Below are positions 25,572 through 33,812 of a stretch of 64,000 nt of DNA, in pieces. The notes under the pieces were generated by a model. It searched no databases. It was not told the origin of the DNA and saw only the letters and a program-made list of their open reading frames with translations. The translations under genes were made by a program, and so were the position numbers. Positions within the stretch are counted from its first letter, which is position 1; every line of letters starts with the position of its first letter. The DNA is from Benzoatithermus sp963720725 (GTDB taxonomy: Bacteria; Pseudomonadota; Alphaproteobacteria; Geminicoccales; Geminicoccaceae): the NCBI GenBank assembly GCA_963720725.1, contig CAVRGN010000008.1:248001-312000 (forward strand), written 5' to 3'.

Positions 25572-25631
25572 TTTCCAACCGGACCCCCTTTCTAACCGCG
25601 TCCTATCACTCACCACGGAAAGGATCAGTTG

Positions 25632-26054
25632 ATGACCAGCAAGCTCGACGGTGGCTGCCTGTGCGGCGGCATCCGCTATGCCTGTAAGGCCGAGCCCGTG
25701 CTGACAGCACTCTGCCACTGCCGGCACTGTCAGAAGCAGACCAGCGCGCCGTTCTCGATCGTGGTGGCGGTGCCCAGGGGCAGCCTCGTCATCGAGCGTG
25801 GCGCGCTCAAGACCTTCGCCGACACCGGCGACAGCGGCCAGCCGGTCGAGCGCAGCTTCTGCCCCGACTGCGGCTCGCCGATCCGCTCCTTCGTCACGGC
25901 CATGCCCGACCTCGAGTTCATCAAGGCGGGCACGCTCGACGACACCTCGTGGCTGGCGCCTACCATGGAGTTGTGGTGCGACCGGGCCCAGCCCTGGGTC
26001 ACGAGCGACCCGTCGCGGCAGCTGGTCGCGCGCAATCCGCCCCTCGGCGCCTGA
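25632..26054 (+). CDS. GFA family zinc-binding protein (Gfa/Mss4 fold)
   Basis: A protein of 140 residues with the zinc-binding pattern of the glutathione-dependent formaldehyde-activating (GFA) family: GGCLCGGIRYAC, LCHCRHCQKQT and SFCPDCGSPI supply seven cysteines. The DLEFIKAGTLDD and CDRAQPWV segments near the end are also typical. Most members have unknown function, and formaldehyde activity is not implied. The start is the ATG at 25632, with AAGGA upstream; a TTG directly before it is in frame. Normal codon use returns here after the low-GC island. Confidence 0.9.
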   Translation: MTSKLDGGCLCGGIRYACKAEPVLTALCHCRHCQKQTSAPFSIVVAVPRGSLVIERGALKTFADTGDSGQPVERSFCPDCGSPIRSFVTAMPDLEFIKAGTLDDTSWLAPTMELWCDRAQPWVTSDPSRQLVARNPPLGA

Positions 26055-26062
26055 CGCAGCCC

Positions 26063-26995
26063 CTACGGCCGCTGCGCCCCGTTCACATGCGTCAGCACCG
26101 CATAGAGGCTCGTCGTGCCGCAGATGTAGAGCCGGTTCTTCTTCAGCCCGCCGAAGCAGACGTTGCTCACCACCTCGGGCACCAGGATCTTGCCCAGCAG
26201 CGTCCCGTCGGGAGCGTAGCAATGCACCCCGTCGCCGGCCGAGGACCAGACCCGGCCCGCGGTGTCGAGGCGGAAGCCGTCGAACAGGCCGGAATCGCAG
26301 CTGGCGAACACGCGGCTCTTCTTGAGCTTGCCCTTGTCGGTGACGTCGAAGGCGCGGATGTGGCGCGGGCCGTCCGGGTCGTGGGAGGCGCCGGTGTCGG
26401 CGACGTAGAGGATCTTCTCGTCGGGCGAGAAGGCGATGCCGTTGGGCTTGACGAAGTCGTCGGCCGCGACCGCGAGTTCGCCGCTGGCGGGGTCGAAGCG
26501 GAAGACGTGGCAGGCGCCATATTCCAGCTCGCCACGGCCGCCCTCGAGATCGGTGAGGATGCCGTAGGGGGGGTCGGTGAACCAGACCGTACCGTCGGAC
26601 TTGACCACCACGTCGTTGGGCGAGTTCAGGCGCTTGCCGTTCCAGCGATCGACCAGCGTGACCACGCTGCCGTCGAGTTCGGTGCGCGAGACGCGCCTGC
26701 CGCCATGCTCGCAGGAGACCAGACGGCCTTCGCGGTCGCGGGTGTGGCCGTTGGTGTTGTTGCAGGGCTGCCGATAGACGCTGACTGTACCCTCGAGCCC
26801 GGTATGGTCGGGCACGAAGCGCATGATCCGGTTGTTGGGGATGTCGCTGAACAGGAGGAAGTCGCCGTCGCGGAACCAGACCGGCCCCTCGGCCCAGGCT
26901 GAGCCGGTCCACAGCTTCCGCAGGCGCATGTTGCCGCCGATCAGGTTGGCGAACGGGCGCTCGACGATCAGATACTCGCCCATGGCTTCGCTCAT
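26063..26995 (-). CDS. SMP-30/gluconolactonase/LRE family protein
   Basis: A six-bladed beta-propeller hydrolase of 310 residues, probably a sugar lactonase. The metal ligands are Glu in WAEGPVWFRDGDFLLFSD, Asn in SPNDVVVKSDGTVWFTDPPY, and Asn/Asp in NGIAFSPDEKILYVADTG. A good ribosome site (GGAGGCGGAG) precedes the ATG. It is convergent with the GFA gene. With the aldehyde dehydrogenase at 27445 and the GguC-like gene at 4089 it could serve sugar-acid oxidation, but the genes are not cotranscribed. Confidence 0.88.
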   Translation of the reverse strand: MSEAMGEYLIVERPFANLIGGNMRLRKLWTGSAWAEGPVWFRDGDFLLFSDIPNNRIMRFVPDHTGLEGTVSVYRQPCNNTNGHTRDREGRLVSCEHGGRRVSRTELDGSVVTLVDRWNGKRLNSPNDVVVKSDGTVWFTDPPYGILTDLEGGRGELEYGACHVFRFDPASGELAVAADDFVKPNGIAFSPDEKILYVADTGASHDPDGPRHIRAFDVTDKGKLKKSRVFASCDSGLFDGFRLDTAGRVWSSAGDGVHCYAPDGTLLGKILVPEVVSNVCFGGLKKNRLYICGTTSLYAVLTHVNGAQRP

Positions 26996-27025
26996 GGCTC
27001 CGCCTCCCTTCGATTGGTTTTCTGG

Positions 27026-27298
27026 CTACGGGTCCAAAGGCTCGACCTGCGGTGCCGTGTCGCCGGGGAAGCGGACCCGGTAGCGCCCGTCGCTGCAGGT
27101 GAGGATCCAGACCGCCTCGTCCGGGGCGCTGGCCTTCGCGTCCGGCTCGGCGGAGATCGCCCGCGTGCACGGGTGGCCGCGATCGCGGACGGCGTCGGCC
27201 ACGGTCTCGGTCGCGTCCTGCGCCGCCAGCGGCGCCACCAGGGCGGCCAGCGCCAGCGTCAGGATCGCCGGCCCAAGGAGTTGCGCCCCGCTCGCCAT
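27026..27298 (-). CDS. small exported protein of unknown function
   Basis: A protein of 90 residues with a signal peptide (ILTLALAALVAPLAAQ) and a mature part with two cysteines (HPCTRAIS and LTCSDGRYRVRF). The TCSDGRYRVRFPGDTAPQVE end recurs in short exported alphaproteobacterial proteins of unknown role. The start is the ATG at 27298 behind GGGGGC; the frame to 27427 lacks coding character. It lies 30 bp upstream of the lactonase gene on the same strand. Confidence 0.7.
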   Translation of the reverse strand: MASGAQLLGPAILTLALAALVAPLAAQDATETVADAVRDRGHPCTRAISAEPDAKASAPDEAVWILTCSDGRYRVRFPGDTAPQVEPLDP

Positions 27299-27444
27299 GA
27301 CTGCCCCCGCCCGTTGGACTGCGGCTTCCCTAGGCCGCGCCGCGGGCGAGCGCAAGGCGCCTGCAGCGCAGCCTGGGGCCTTGCTCGGACCGGCCGCGGC
27401 GCTATGGTCCGCCGCCTGAGCGCACATCCAAAGGAGGCCGACCG

Positions 27445-28881
27445 GTGCTGCACCGCAACCTCGTCGACGGCGGCTGGATCGAGGGTGTCTCCGTCACCCG
27501 CAATATCAACCCTTCCAATACCGACGAGCTGGTGGGGGAGTACGCCCAGGCCGACGCCGGCCAGGCGCAGGCGGCCGTGGCCGCGGCCAAGGCGGCCTTC
27601 CCGGGCTGGCGGGCGGCGACCCCGCAGCTGCGGGCGGACGCGCTCGACCGCGTCGGCAGCGAGATCCTGGCGCGCAAGGACGAACTGGGCCGTCTGCTCG
27701 CGCGCGAAGAGGGCAAGACGCTGCCCGAGGGCGTGGGCGAGGTCGCCAGGGCCGGGCAGATCTTCAAGTTCTTCGCCGGTCAGGCGCTGGCCGTCACGGG
27801 AGAGATCGGGCCGTCGGTTCGGCCCAACGTCACGGTCGAGGTCACCCGTGAGCCCATGGGCGTGGTCGGGTTGATCACGCCCTGGAACTTCCCGATCGCC
27901 ATCCCGGCCTGGAAGATCGCCCCGGCGCTCGCCTTCGGCAACTGCGTCGTGTTCAAGCCGGCCGATCTGACGCCGGGCTCGGCCTGGGCGCTGGCGGAGA
28001 TCATCAGCCGGGCGGGGTTGCCGCAGGGCGTGTTCAACCTGGTGATGGGCCGCGGCTCGGTGGTGGGCGAGGCGCTGCTGTCGTCCCCCGACGTGGCAGC
28101 GATCAGCTTCACGGGCTCGGTCGAGACCGGCCGGGCGATCGCCGCCAAATGCGCGGCGGGAATGAAGAAATTCCAGCTCGAGATGGGCGGCAAGAATCCG
28201 CTCGTGGTGCTGGACGACGCCGATCTGAGGACCGCCGTCGGCTGTGCGGTGCAGGGTGCCTTCTACTCGACCGGCCAGCGCTGCACGGCAAGCTCGCGGC
28301 TGATCGTCAGCGAGGGCATCCACGACCGCTTCGTGGCCGCCGTCACCGAGGAGCTCAAGGCCCTGGCGGTGGACGACGCGGTGAAGCCGGGCACGCAGAT
28401 CGGACCCGTGGTCGACCAGAGCCAGCTCGACCAGGACCTGCACTACATCGACATCGGCCGGCGGGAACAGGCGCGGCTGGCCTGGGGCGGCGAGCGGCTG
28501 AATCGCGAGACTCCGGGCTTCTACCTGCAGCCCGCGCTGTTCACCGAGACCACGAACGGCATGCGGATCAATCGCGAGGAGATCTTCGGCCCGGTCGCCA
28601 CGGTGATCCGGGTCGCCGGCTATGACGAGGCGCTGGCGGTCGCCAACGACACCCCGTTCGGCCTCTCCGCCGGCATCTGCACCGGCTCGCTCAAGCATGC
28701 CCAGCACTTCAAGCAGCATAGCGAGGCCGGCATGGTGATGGTCAACCTGCCGACCGCCGGCGTCGACTACCATGTGCCGTTCGGCGGCCGGAAGGGCAGC
28801 TCCTACGGCGCACGCGAACAGGGCCCCCACGCGGTCGAGTTCTATACCGCCGTCAAGACCAGCTACACGCTGCCGGTGTGA
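27445..28881 (+). CDS. aldehyde dehydrogenase, probably 2,5-dioxovalerate dehydrogenase
   Basis: An NAD(P)-dependent aldehyde dehydrogenase of 478 residues. TPWNFPIAIPAWKIAPAL, the cofactor-site FTGSVETGRAI, the general base Glu in LEMGGKNPLVV and the nucleophile Cys in YSTGQRCTASSRLIV are present, with EEIFGPVATVIRV and VPFGGRKGSSYG later. The overall sequence resembles alpha-ketoglutaric semialdehyde dehydrogenases of pentose and sugar-acid pathways, but specificity cannot be proved. The GTG start follows AAGGAGG at 7 nt. Its TGA overlaps the start of the L,D-transpeptidase gene. Confidence 0.88.
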   Translation: MLHRNLVDGGWIEGVSVTRNINPSNTDELVGEYAQADAGQAQAAVAAAKAAFPGWRAATPQLRADALDRVGSEILARKDELGRLLAREEGKTLPEGVGEVARAGQIFKFFAGQALAVTGEIGPSVRPNVTVEVTREPMGVVGLITPWNFPIAIPAWKIAPALAFGNCVVFKPADLTPGSAWALAEIISRAGLPQGVFNLVMGRGSVVGEALLSSPDVAAISFTGSVETGRAIAAKCAAGMKKFQLEMGGKNPLVVLDDADLRTAVGCAVQGAFYSTGQRCTASSRLIVSEGIHDRFVAAVTEELKALAVDDAVKPGTQIGPVVDQSQLDQDLHYIDIGRREQARLAWGGERLNRETPGFYLQPALFTETTNGMRINREEIFGPVATVIRVAGYDEALAVANDTPFGLSAGICTGSLKHAQHFKQHSEAGMVMVNLPTAGVDYHVPFGGRKGSSYGAREQGPHAVEFYTAVKTSYTLPV

Positions 28882-29855
28882 GCAGGATCGCCGCGGTGCC
28901 GCCGCTGGCGCGGCGAGCCTTGCTGTCCGGGCTGGGGGCATTGGCGGTGGCTCCGGCCGCAGCGCAGCTGCCGATCCTGCCCGAGCCTGCGGCACTGGCG
29001 CCGGGCCGGTTCGCGTGGCAGCCCGAAACCTCGCCGCGCGGGCCGGTGCTGGTGCTGGTCAGTCTCACCGAACAGGCCGCCCGCATCTACCGGAACGGCA
29101 TCGAGATCGGCATCACCACGGTGAGCTCCGGCCGGCCCGGCCACGCCACGCCGACGGGCGTGTTCACCATCCTGCAGAAGGCCAGGGTCCACCATTCGAG
29201 CACCTACGACGAAGCCTCGATGCCTTTCACGGAGCGCCTCACCTGGGACGGCGTGGCGCTGCACGCCGGCGGCGTGCCCGGCTACCCGAGCAGCCATGGC
29301 TGCGTCCACCTGCCGCTCGCCTTCGCCCAGCTGCTGTTCGGCGTCACCATGGTGGGCACCACGGTGGTCATCGCCGACGCCCATCAATCACCTCGCGACC
29401 TGGCGGATCCGGGCCTGGTAGCACCGACCACCGAGCTGCCGGCGGTTGCGGGGGACTTCCTCTGGGAGCCCGAGCGCTCTCCCGCCGGACCGCTCAGCCT
29501 CCTGGTGAGCGTCGCCGACCGTCGGTGCCATGCCTACCGCAACGGGATCGAGATCGGCCAGGCAGCCGTCACGTTCACCCGGCCCGAAGCGCCGCTGCTG
29601 CCGGCGGTCTACATCGTGACGGAGCGCAGGACGGGCTCCGGGCAACCGGTCTGGAGCGAGGTCGGGCTGTTCGGCGACGCCGCCCCGGCCCAGCGCTCGG
29701 ACGCGCTCGACCGTCTGACCCTGCCGCCGACATTCGCGGCCGCGGTCGAAGCGGCCCTGGTACCCGGCACGTCGCTCTATTGCGCCCTGGGTCCGGCCTC
29801 TGCGGACAGCCGTACCGGACCGGGCTTCACCATCGTTTCGGCCCGTCCCGTCTGA
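28878..29855 (+). CDS. L,D-transpeptidase with a second, non-catalytic copy of the domain
   Basis: An exported protein of 325 residues with a signal peptide containing a twin Arg (ARRALLSGLGALAVAPA). Residues 45-165 are a YkuD domain with the catalytic motif PSSHGCVHLPL (Cys142), which crosslinks peptidoglycan or attaches proteins to it. Residues 195-250 repeat the domain's start: FAWQPETSPRGPVLVLVSL aligns with FLWEPERSPAGPLSLLVSV, and YRNGIEIG occurs in both, but no Ser-His-Gly-Cys follows in the second copy. The GTG start overlaps the previous stop (GTGA). Confidence 0.85.
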   Translation: MSRIAAVPPLARRALLSGLGALAVAPAAAQLPILPEPAALAPGRFAWQPETSPRGPVLVLVSLTEQAARIYRNGIEIGITTVSSGRPGHATPTGVFTILQKARVHHSSTYDEASMPFTERLTWDGVALHAGGVPGYPSSHGCVHLPLAFAQLLFGVTMVGTTVVIADAHQSPRDLADPGLVAPTTELPAVAGDFLWEPERSPAGPLSLLVSVADRRCHAYRNGIEIGQAAVTFTRPEAPLLPAVYIVTERRTGSGQPVWSEVGLFGDAAPAQRSDALDRLTLPPTFAAAVEAALVPGTSLYCALGPASADSRTGPGFTIVSARPV

Positions 29856-30370
29856 TGGCCACCGCAGCGGAGATACGGATCCGGCGCGCCGGTCCTGCCG
29901 ACGCCTGCCTGGTTGCCACCATGATCGAGGAACTGAACGCGCACCAACGCGAGCCCACCGGCCACGTCACGGCGGAGTCCGTGCGCCGCGACGGGTTCGG
30001 CACCATGCCCGAATTCACGGTCCTGCTCGCCGAAGTCGACGGCGCTGTCGGCGGCTATGTCCTCTATCACCCCAGCTGGTCGACCGAGGTCGGCGAGCGC
30101 GGCCTCTACATCTACGACCTCTACGTCCGCCCGGATGCACGCGGCCACGGCCTGGGCCGGGCGCTGATGCGGGCGGTGGCGGCGGTGGCCAAGGCGGAGG
30201 GCCGTTCCTTCCTGTGGTGGTGCTCGAAGGCGTGGAACCGGGAGGCGCAAGCCTTCTATGCCGGCCTCGGTGCGATCGAGGAGACCATCAAGGCGCACGC
30301 TGTTCTCGGCGAAGCGTTCGACCGCCTCGCCGCCGGAGCCACGGCGCCACCCGAGAACGCGAAGGACTAG
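29855..30370 (+). CDS. GNAT family N-acetyltransferase
   Basis: An acetyltransferase of 171 residues. The acetyl-CoA site is in IYDLYVRPDARGHGLGRALM (R-x-x-G-x-G/A), with a GNAT-typical WNREAQAFYAGLGA near the end. The ATG lies inside the TGA of the L,D-transpeptidase gene (TGATG), so translation is coupled and the three genes from 27445 form one operon. The substrate is unknown. Its 3' end overlaps by 4 bp the convergent GGDEF/EAL gene. Confidence 0.88.
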   Translation: MATAAEIRIRRAGPADACLVATMIEELNAHQREPTGHVTAESVRRDGFGTMPEFTVLLAEVDGAVGGYVLYHPSWSTEVGERGLYIYDLYVRPDARGHGLGRALMRAVAAVAKAEGRSFLWWCSKAWNREAQAFYAGLGAIEETIKAHAVLGEAFDRLAAGATAPPENAKD

Positions 30371-33006
30371 GCGGCCCCACGCGCGGGTCGTGGACGGGCA
30401 GGCGCCGGGAGGTGCGAGCGCGTCGGCCTTCTCGCCGCCGCGGACCAGCCACCCAGCATCGCCACGACCTCGCTGGCAGAGACGGGCTGGGCGAACAGAA
30501 ATCCTTGCGCCTCCTCGCATCCTTCCGCCCGCAGTTCGTGGAGTTGCGCCGAGGTCTCGACGCCCTCGGCGCAGATCGGCACCGCCAGGCTCTGCCCGAG
30601 CTGCACGATCGCCCGCACGATGGCCCGGGTGTTGGGCCGCCCGTCCAGCTGGCGCACGAACGAGCGGTCGATCTTGATCTTGTCGAACGGGAAGCGCTGC
30701 AGATGGGCCAGGCTCGAGTAGCCGGTGCCGAAATCGTCCATGGTGATCCGCACGCCCAGGGCCTTGATTTCGGCCAGCATGGCCAGGGCCTCGCCATTGT
30801 CATGGACCAGCAGGCCCTCGGTCACCTCCAGCTCGAGCCGGTCGGCGGAGAGGCCGGTTTCCTGCAGGGCGGCAGCCACCGTAGCGGCGAGGTCGCGCTG
30901 CCTGAACTGGGTCGTGGAGACGTTGACCGCCACGCTCAACCCCTGCCACTGCGCCGCGTCCCGACATGCGGTGACCAGCACATGCTGGCCCAACGCGTTG
31001 ATCAGGCCGGTTTCTTCGGCCAGGGGCAGGAAATCGGCCGGCAACAGCGTGCCACGCTCCGGATGCTGCCAGCGGACCAGCGCCTCGACACCGACCAGGG
31101 AACCCGTGGCGCAGGCCACCTGCGGCTGATAGCGCACGTGGAACTCGTTCTCGGCCAGCGCCCGGCGCAGATCCGCCTCCGCCTGCCGGCGTAGCCGCAG
31201 CTGCCGGTCCATGCCGGGCTCGAAAAAGCAGTAGCGGTTGCGCCCGCCGTTCTTGGCCCGGTACAGGGCCATGTCGGCGCGCTGCAGCAGCTTGACGGAA
31301 TCGTGGCCGTCCTGCGGCACCAGCGCCACGCCGATGCTGACGCTCACTTGCGCCTTGCGCCCCTCGAGGTCGAACGGCTCGGCCAGTACGGCGACGATGC
31401 GGTGGCACAGCCCTTCGACGTCGCCGGCGGCCTCGACATCGTCCTGCAGGATGGTGAACTCGTCACCGCCCTGGCGAGCCACGCTGTCGCTCCCGCGAAG
31501 GCAGGCGCGCAGCCGCTCCGCACAGCGCACCAGCAGCAGATCCCCCATGGCGTGGCCGAGGGTGTCGTTCACCTCCTTGAAACCGTCGAGATCCAGGCAG
31601 AGGACGGCGGCGCCACTGCCGTGGCGCCGGCATCTCGCCAGCACCCCGGCCAGACGTTCGGTCATGAGAGTGCGGTTGGGCAGACCGGTCAGGGCATCGT
31701 GCTGGGCGAGAAAGCGGGCCTGATCGAGCGCGGCGATCTCGGCCGTGATGTCGGTCGCGATGCCGCGATAGCCCAGCACCCGCTCGTCCGGCGCGACGAC
31801 CTTGCCGGCGACGCGCAGCACGCGCACGCTGCCGTCAGCGGCCTGGCAGCGAAAGACCGCACCGTGGAATGGCCCGGCCGCCGCCAGGATCCTGATGTCG
31901 GCGTGCTGGTCGGGCACCCCGTCCAGCGGCCGCAGCAGGTCGGCGATGGAGCGGCCGATCAGGTTGGCGGAGGTGAGGCCAAGCGAGCGGTGGCAGGACT
32001 CCGAGACGAAGGTCAGGCGCAAGTCGGCATCGGTCTCCCAGATCCAGTCCGACGCGGCCTGCGAGATGTCGCGAAAACGGGCTTCGCTCTCATGGATGGT
32101 GCGGTCCACCTGATCGCGCGCCGCGATCAGCAATGCGGCGAAGGGGCAGAACAGGAGCGCGCCGGCAAGCGCGGGCAGCAGAAGCAGGGACTGGCCGCGC
32201 CCCGGCTGGGTCGGCGACCAGACGATCTGCGCCGGCACCGTACCGTCCAGTCCAGGAAGGGGCAGTGCGGCCTGGCCTTGCGCCGGGACAGCGGCAAATG
32301 CCGGCGCGCGAACGCCCAGGTCGCGCTCGAGCCCGAGTAGGAAGGTGTCGTCGAGGCGCTTGGCGAAAATCAGCACGGCAGCCCCACCGAGCGCCGCCCC
32401 GTCCATCGCTGCGGCTGCGGGGAGGATCGGGCTTGCGGCGGCGATATGGAGGCCGTCAGGTCCCGAGAGGACCGCCTCCACCGACCGCGGGCGTCCATCC
32501 GCGCCGGGTCGTGCCGCCAGCTCGGCGAGGCGGGCCAGATCCGGCCCGAGCCGCTGCACGGCACCGGCGAGGTCGCGCCGACCCTCCACGTGCCCGTAGA
32601 TTGGTCGTCCGTCGCCGGCGAGCACGACCGAAACCCCGTAGCCGAAACTGGCAAAGACATACGGGCCGACATTCCGGTCGGCCCATTCTGGATCGAGAGA
32701 CGCCGCCAAGTGGCGCACCGCATCGTCCCACCACGCATAGTCGCGCACTTCGGCCGCCAATGCCCGGCATACCTGTGCCAGACCGTAGCCAATGGCCCTG
32801 GTCTCACCCTCGAGCTGCAGCCGGTCCTGGCGATCGCTGGCCTCCTGCACCGCAGCCGCGCTCAGCAGCAGCGCCACGCCCACCAGCGCCGCCAGCGGCA
32901 CGATGAACCGCGCGGAGGCAAAACGCGCCAGGGGCGCGCTCAGATCGGTGAAGCGGATCGAACTGCCAAGCATACCGTCGACACGAGCCAGGGTTTCAGC
33001 CCGCAT
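30367..33006 (-). CDS. CHASE4-PAS-GGDEF-EAL receptor (diguanylate cyclase/phosphodiesterase)
   Basis: An 879-residue inner-membrane signalling protein. TM helix 34-52, a periplasmic CHASE4-type sensor (about 60-265; RDYAWWDDAVRHL, DPEWADRNVGPYVF), TM helix about 274-297, PAS about 305-425, GGDEF about 435-590 and EAL about 610-855. The cyclase has an intact GGDEF (513-517) and an RxxD inhibitory site (R504-D507). The EAL domain keeps EALVRW, ELEVTEGL, TMDDFGTGYSSL, KIDRSFV and AEGVET, so both activities look possible. The periplasmic signal is unknown. The gene opens a minus-strand stretch between convergent neighbours. Confidence 0.92.
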   Translation of the reverse strand: MRAETLARVDGMLGSSIRFTDLSAPLARFASARFIVPLAALVGVALLLSAAAVQEASDRQDRLQLEGETRAIGYGLAQVCRALAAEVRDYAWWDDAVRHLAASLDPEWADRNVGPYVFASFGYGVSVVLAGDGRPIYGHVEGRRDLAGAVQRLGPDLARLAELAARPGADGRPRSVEAVLSGPDGLHIAAASPILPAAAAMDGAALGGAAVLIFAKRLDDTFLLGLERDLGVRAPAFAAVPAQGQAALPLPGLDGTVPAQIVWSPTQPGRGQSLLLLPALAGALLFCPFAALLIAARDQVDRTIHESEARFRDISQAASDWIWETDADLRLTFVSESCHRSLGLTSANLIGRSIADLLRPLDGVPDQHADIRILAAAGPFHGAVFRCQAADGSVRVLRVAGKVVAPDERVLGYRGIATDITAEIAALDQARFLAQHDALTGLPNRTLMTERLAGVLARCRRHGSGAAVLCLDLDGFKEVNDTLGHAMGDLLLVRCAERLRACLRGSDSVARQGGDEFTILQDDVEAAGDVEGLCHRIVAVLAEPFDLEGRKAQVSVSIGVALVPQDGHDSVKLLQRADMALYRAKNGGRNRYCFFEPGMDRQLRLRRQAEADLRRALAENEFHVRYQPQVACATGSLVGVEALVRWQHPERGTLLPADFLPLAEETGLINALGQHVLVTACRDAAQWQGLSVAVNVSTTQFRQRDLAATVAAALQETGLSADRLELEVTEGLLVHDNGEALAMLAEIKALGVRITMDDFGTGYSSLAHLQRFPFDKIKIDRSFVRQLDGRPNTRAIVRAIVQLGQSLAVPICAEGVETSAQLHELRAEGCEEAQGFLFAQPVSASEVVAMLGGWSAAARRPTRSHLPAPARPRPARGAA

Positions 33007-33021
33007 CCTGACGCCGCGAGG

Positions 33022-33636
33022 TTAATCGGTCGTTGCAGCCCGCAGCAGTGCCGCCTCGACCTCCGCATACGGCCGCCAGCCGATGGTGATCACCTGCGGC
33101 CGCCCCGGGCGCAAGGCCAGCAGGGTGGGATAGCCGGTCACCCCGAGCGCGGCGGTCTGCGCGAATTCGACTGCCACGGCGCGCCGCGTCCCGGGTTCCT
33201 GCAGCGTCTGCGCGAACGCCGTCTCCTCGAGCCCCATCGCCGCCGCGATGCGGCGCAGCTCGTCACTCCGGGTGACGTCGCGGTTCTCGCCATAGAACGC
33301 GCGCTGGACGGCGGCCAGGAAGGGCAGGGCCAGGCGCCCGTCGAGCGACCTCGCCACCGCGACGGCGCGGCAGGCCGGCTCGGTGTCGTAGATGAAGGCG
33401 GGACGGTCGAAGAAGGCGAAGTCGAACGGCTGGCCGCTCGCCGCCCGGACATGCTCCCAATGTCCGCGCACCTGGGCGCGGTCGGAGCCGCGCATCGGCT
33501 GGTCGCCGCGACCCAGGGCGCCCAGAGCCAGGGTCACGCGCAGATCGTCGCCGTGCTCGGCCACCAGCCGATCGAGCACCGGGGAAAAGCCCCAGCACCA
33601 GGAACACATCGGGTTGGCGAAGTAGATAAGTTCCAA
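33022..33636 (-). CDS. DsbA family (FrnE-like) thioredoxin-fold protein
   Basis: A protein of 204 residues. The active site CSWC (Cys11, Cys14) lies directly after the first strand in ANPMCSWCWGFSPV, and the cis-Pro loop is GVTGYPTLLAL. It has no signal peptide, so it should be cytoplasmic, like FrnE/2-hydroxychromene-isomerase-type DsbA relatives, rather than a periplasmic oxidase. It lies 15 bp upstream of the GGDEF/EAL gene on the same strand. The role is inferred to be thiol-disulphide exchange; the substrate is unknown. Confidence 0.87.
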   Translation of the reverse strand: MELIYFANPMCSWCWGFSPVLDRLVAEHGDDLRVTLALGALGRGDQPMRGSDRAQVRGHWEHVRAASGQPFDFAFFDRPAFIYDTEPACRAVAVARSLDGRLALPFLAAVQRAFYGENRDVTRSDELRRIAAAMGLEETAFAQTLQEPGTRRAVAVEFAQTAALGVTGYPTLLALRPGRPQVITIGWRPYAEVEAALLRAATTD

Positions 33637-33679
33637 GGGTCGATGCCCCGGGCAGGCGCCGCGAAACCGTCGGTGAAGA

Positions 33680-33756
33680 TGGTCGGAGTGGCAGGATTCG
33701 AACCTGCGACCCCAGCGTCCCGAACGCTGTGCTCTACCAGGCTGAGCTACACTCCG
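33680..33756 (-). tRNA. tRNA-Pro (CGG)
   Basis: Reading the minus strand, the acceptor stem CGGAGTG pairs with CACTCCG, followed by discriminator A and an encoded CCA. The D-arm (AGCTCAGCCTGGTAGAGC), the anticodon stem CAGCG/CGCTG with loop TTCGGGA, and the T arm with GGTTCGAATCC are all present. The anticodon is CGG, which reads CCG proline codons. It lies between the DsbA-like gene and the polyprenyl synthase gene on the same strand. Confidence 0.97.
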
Positions 33757-33812
33757 ATCGCGGAGCCGCTGCTATAGTGGCCCAATGGCCGCCGTGCAAG
33801 CCCGCCTGGGCG

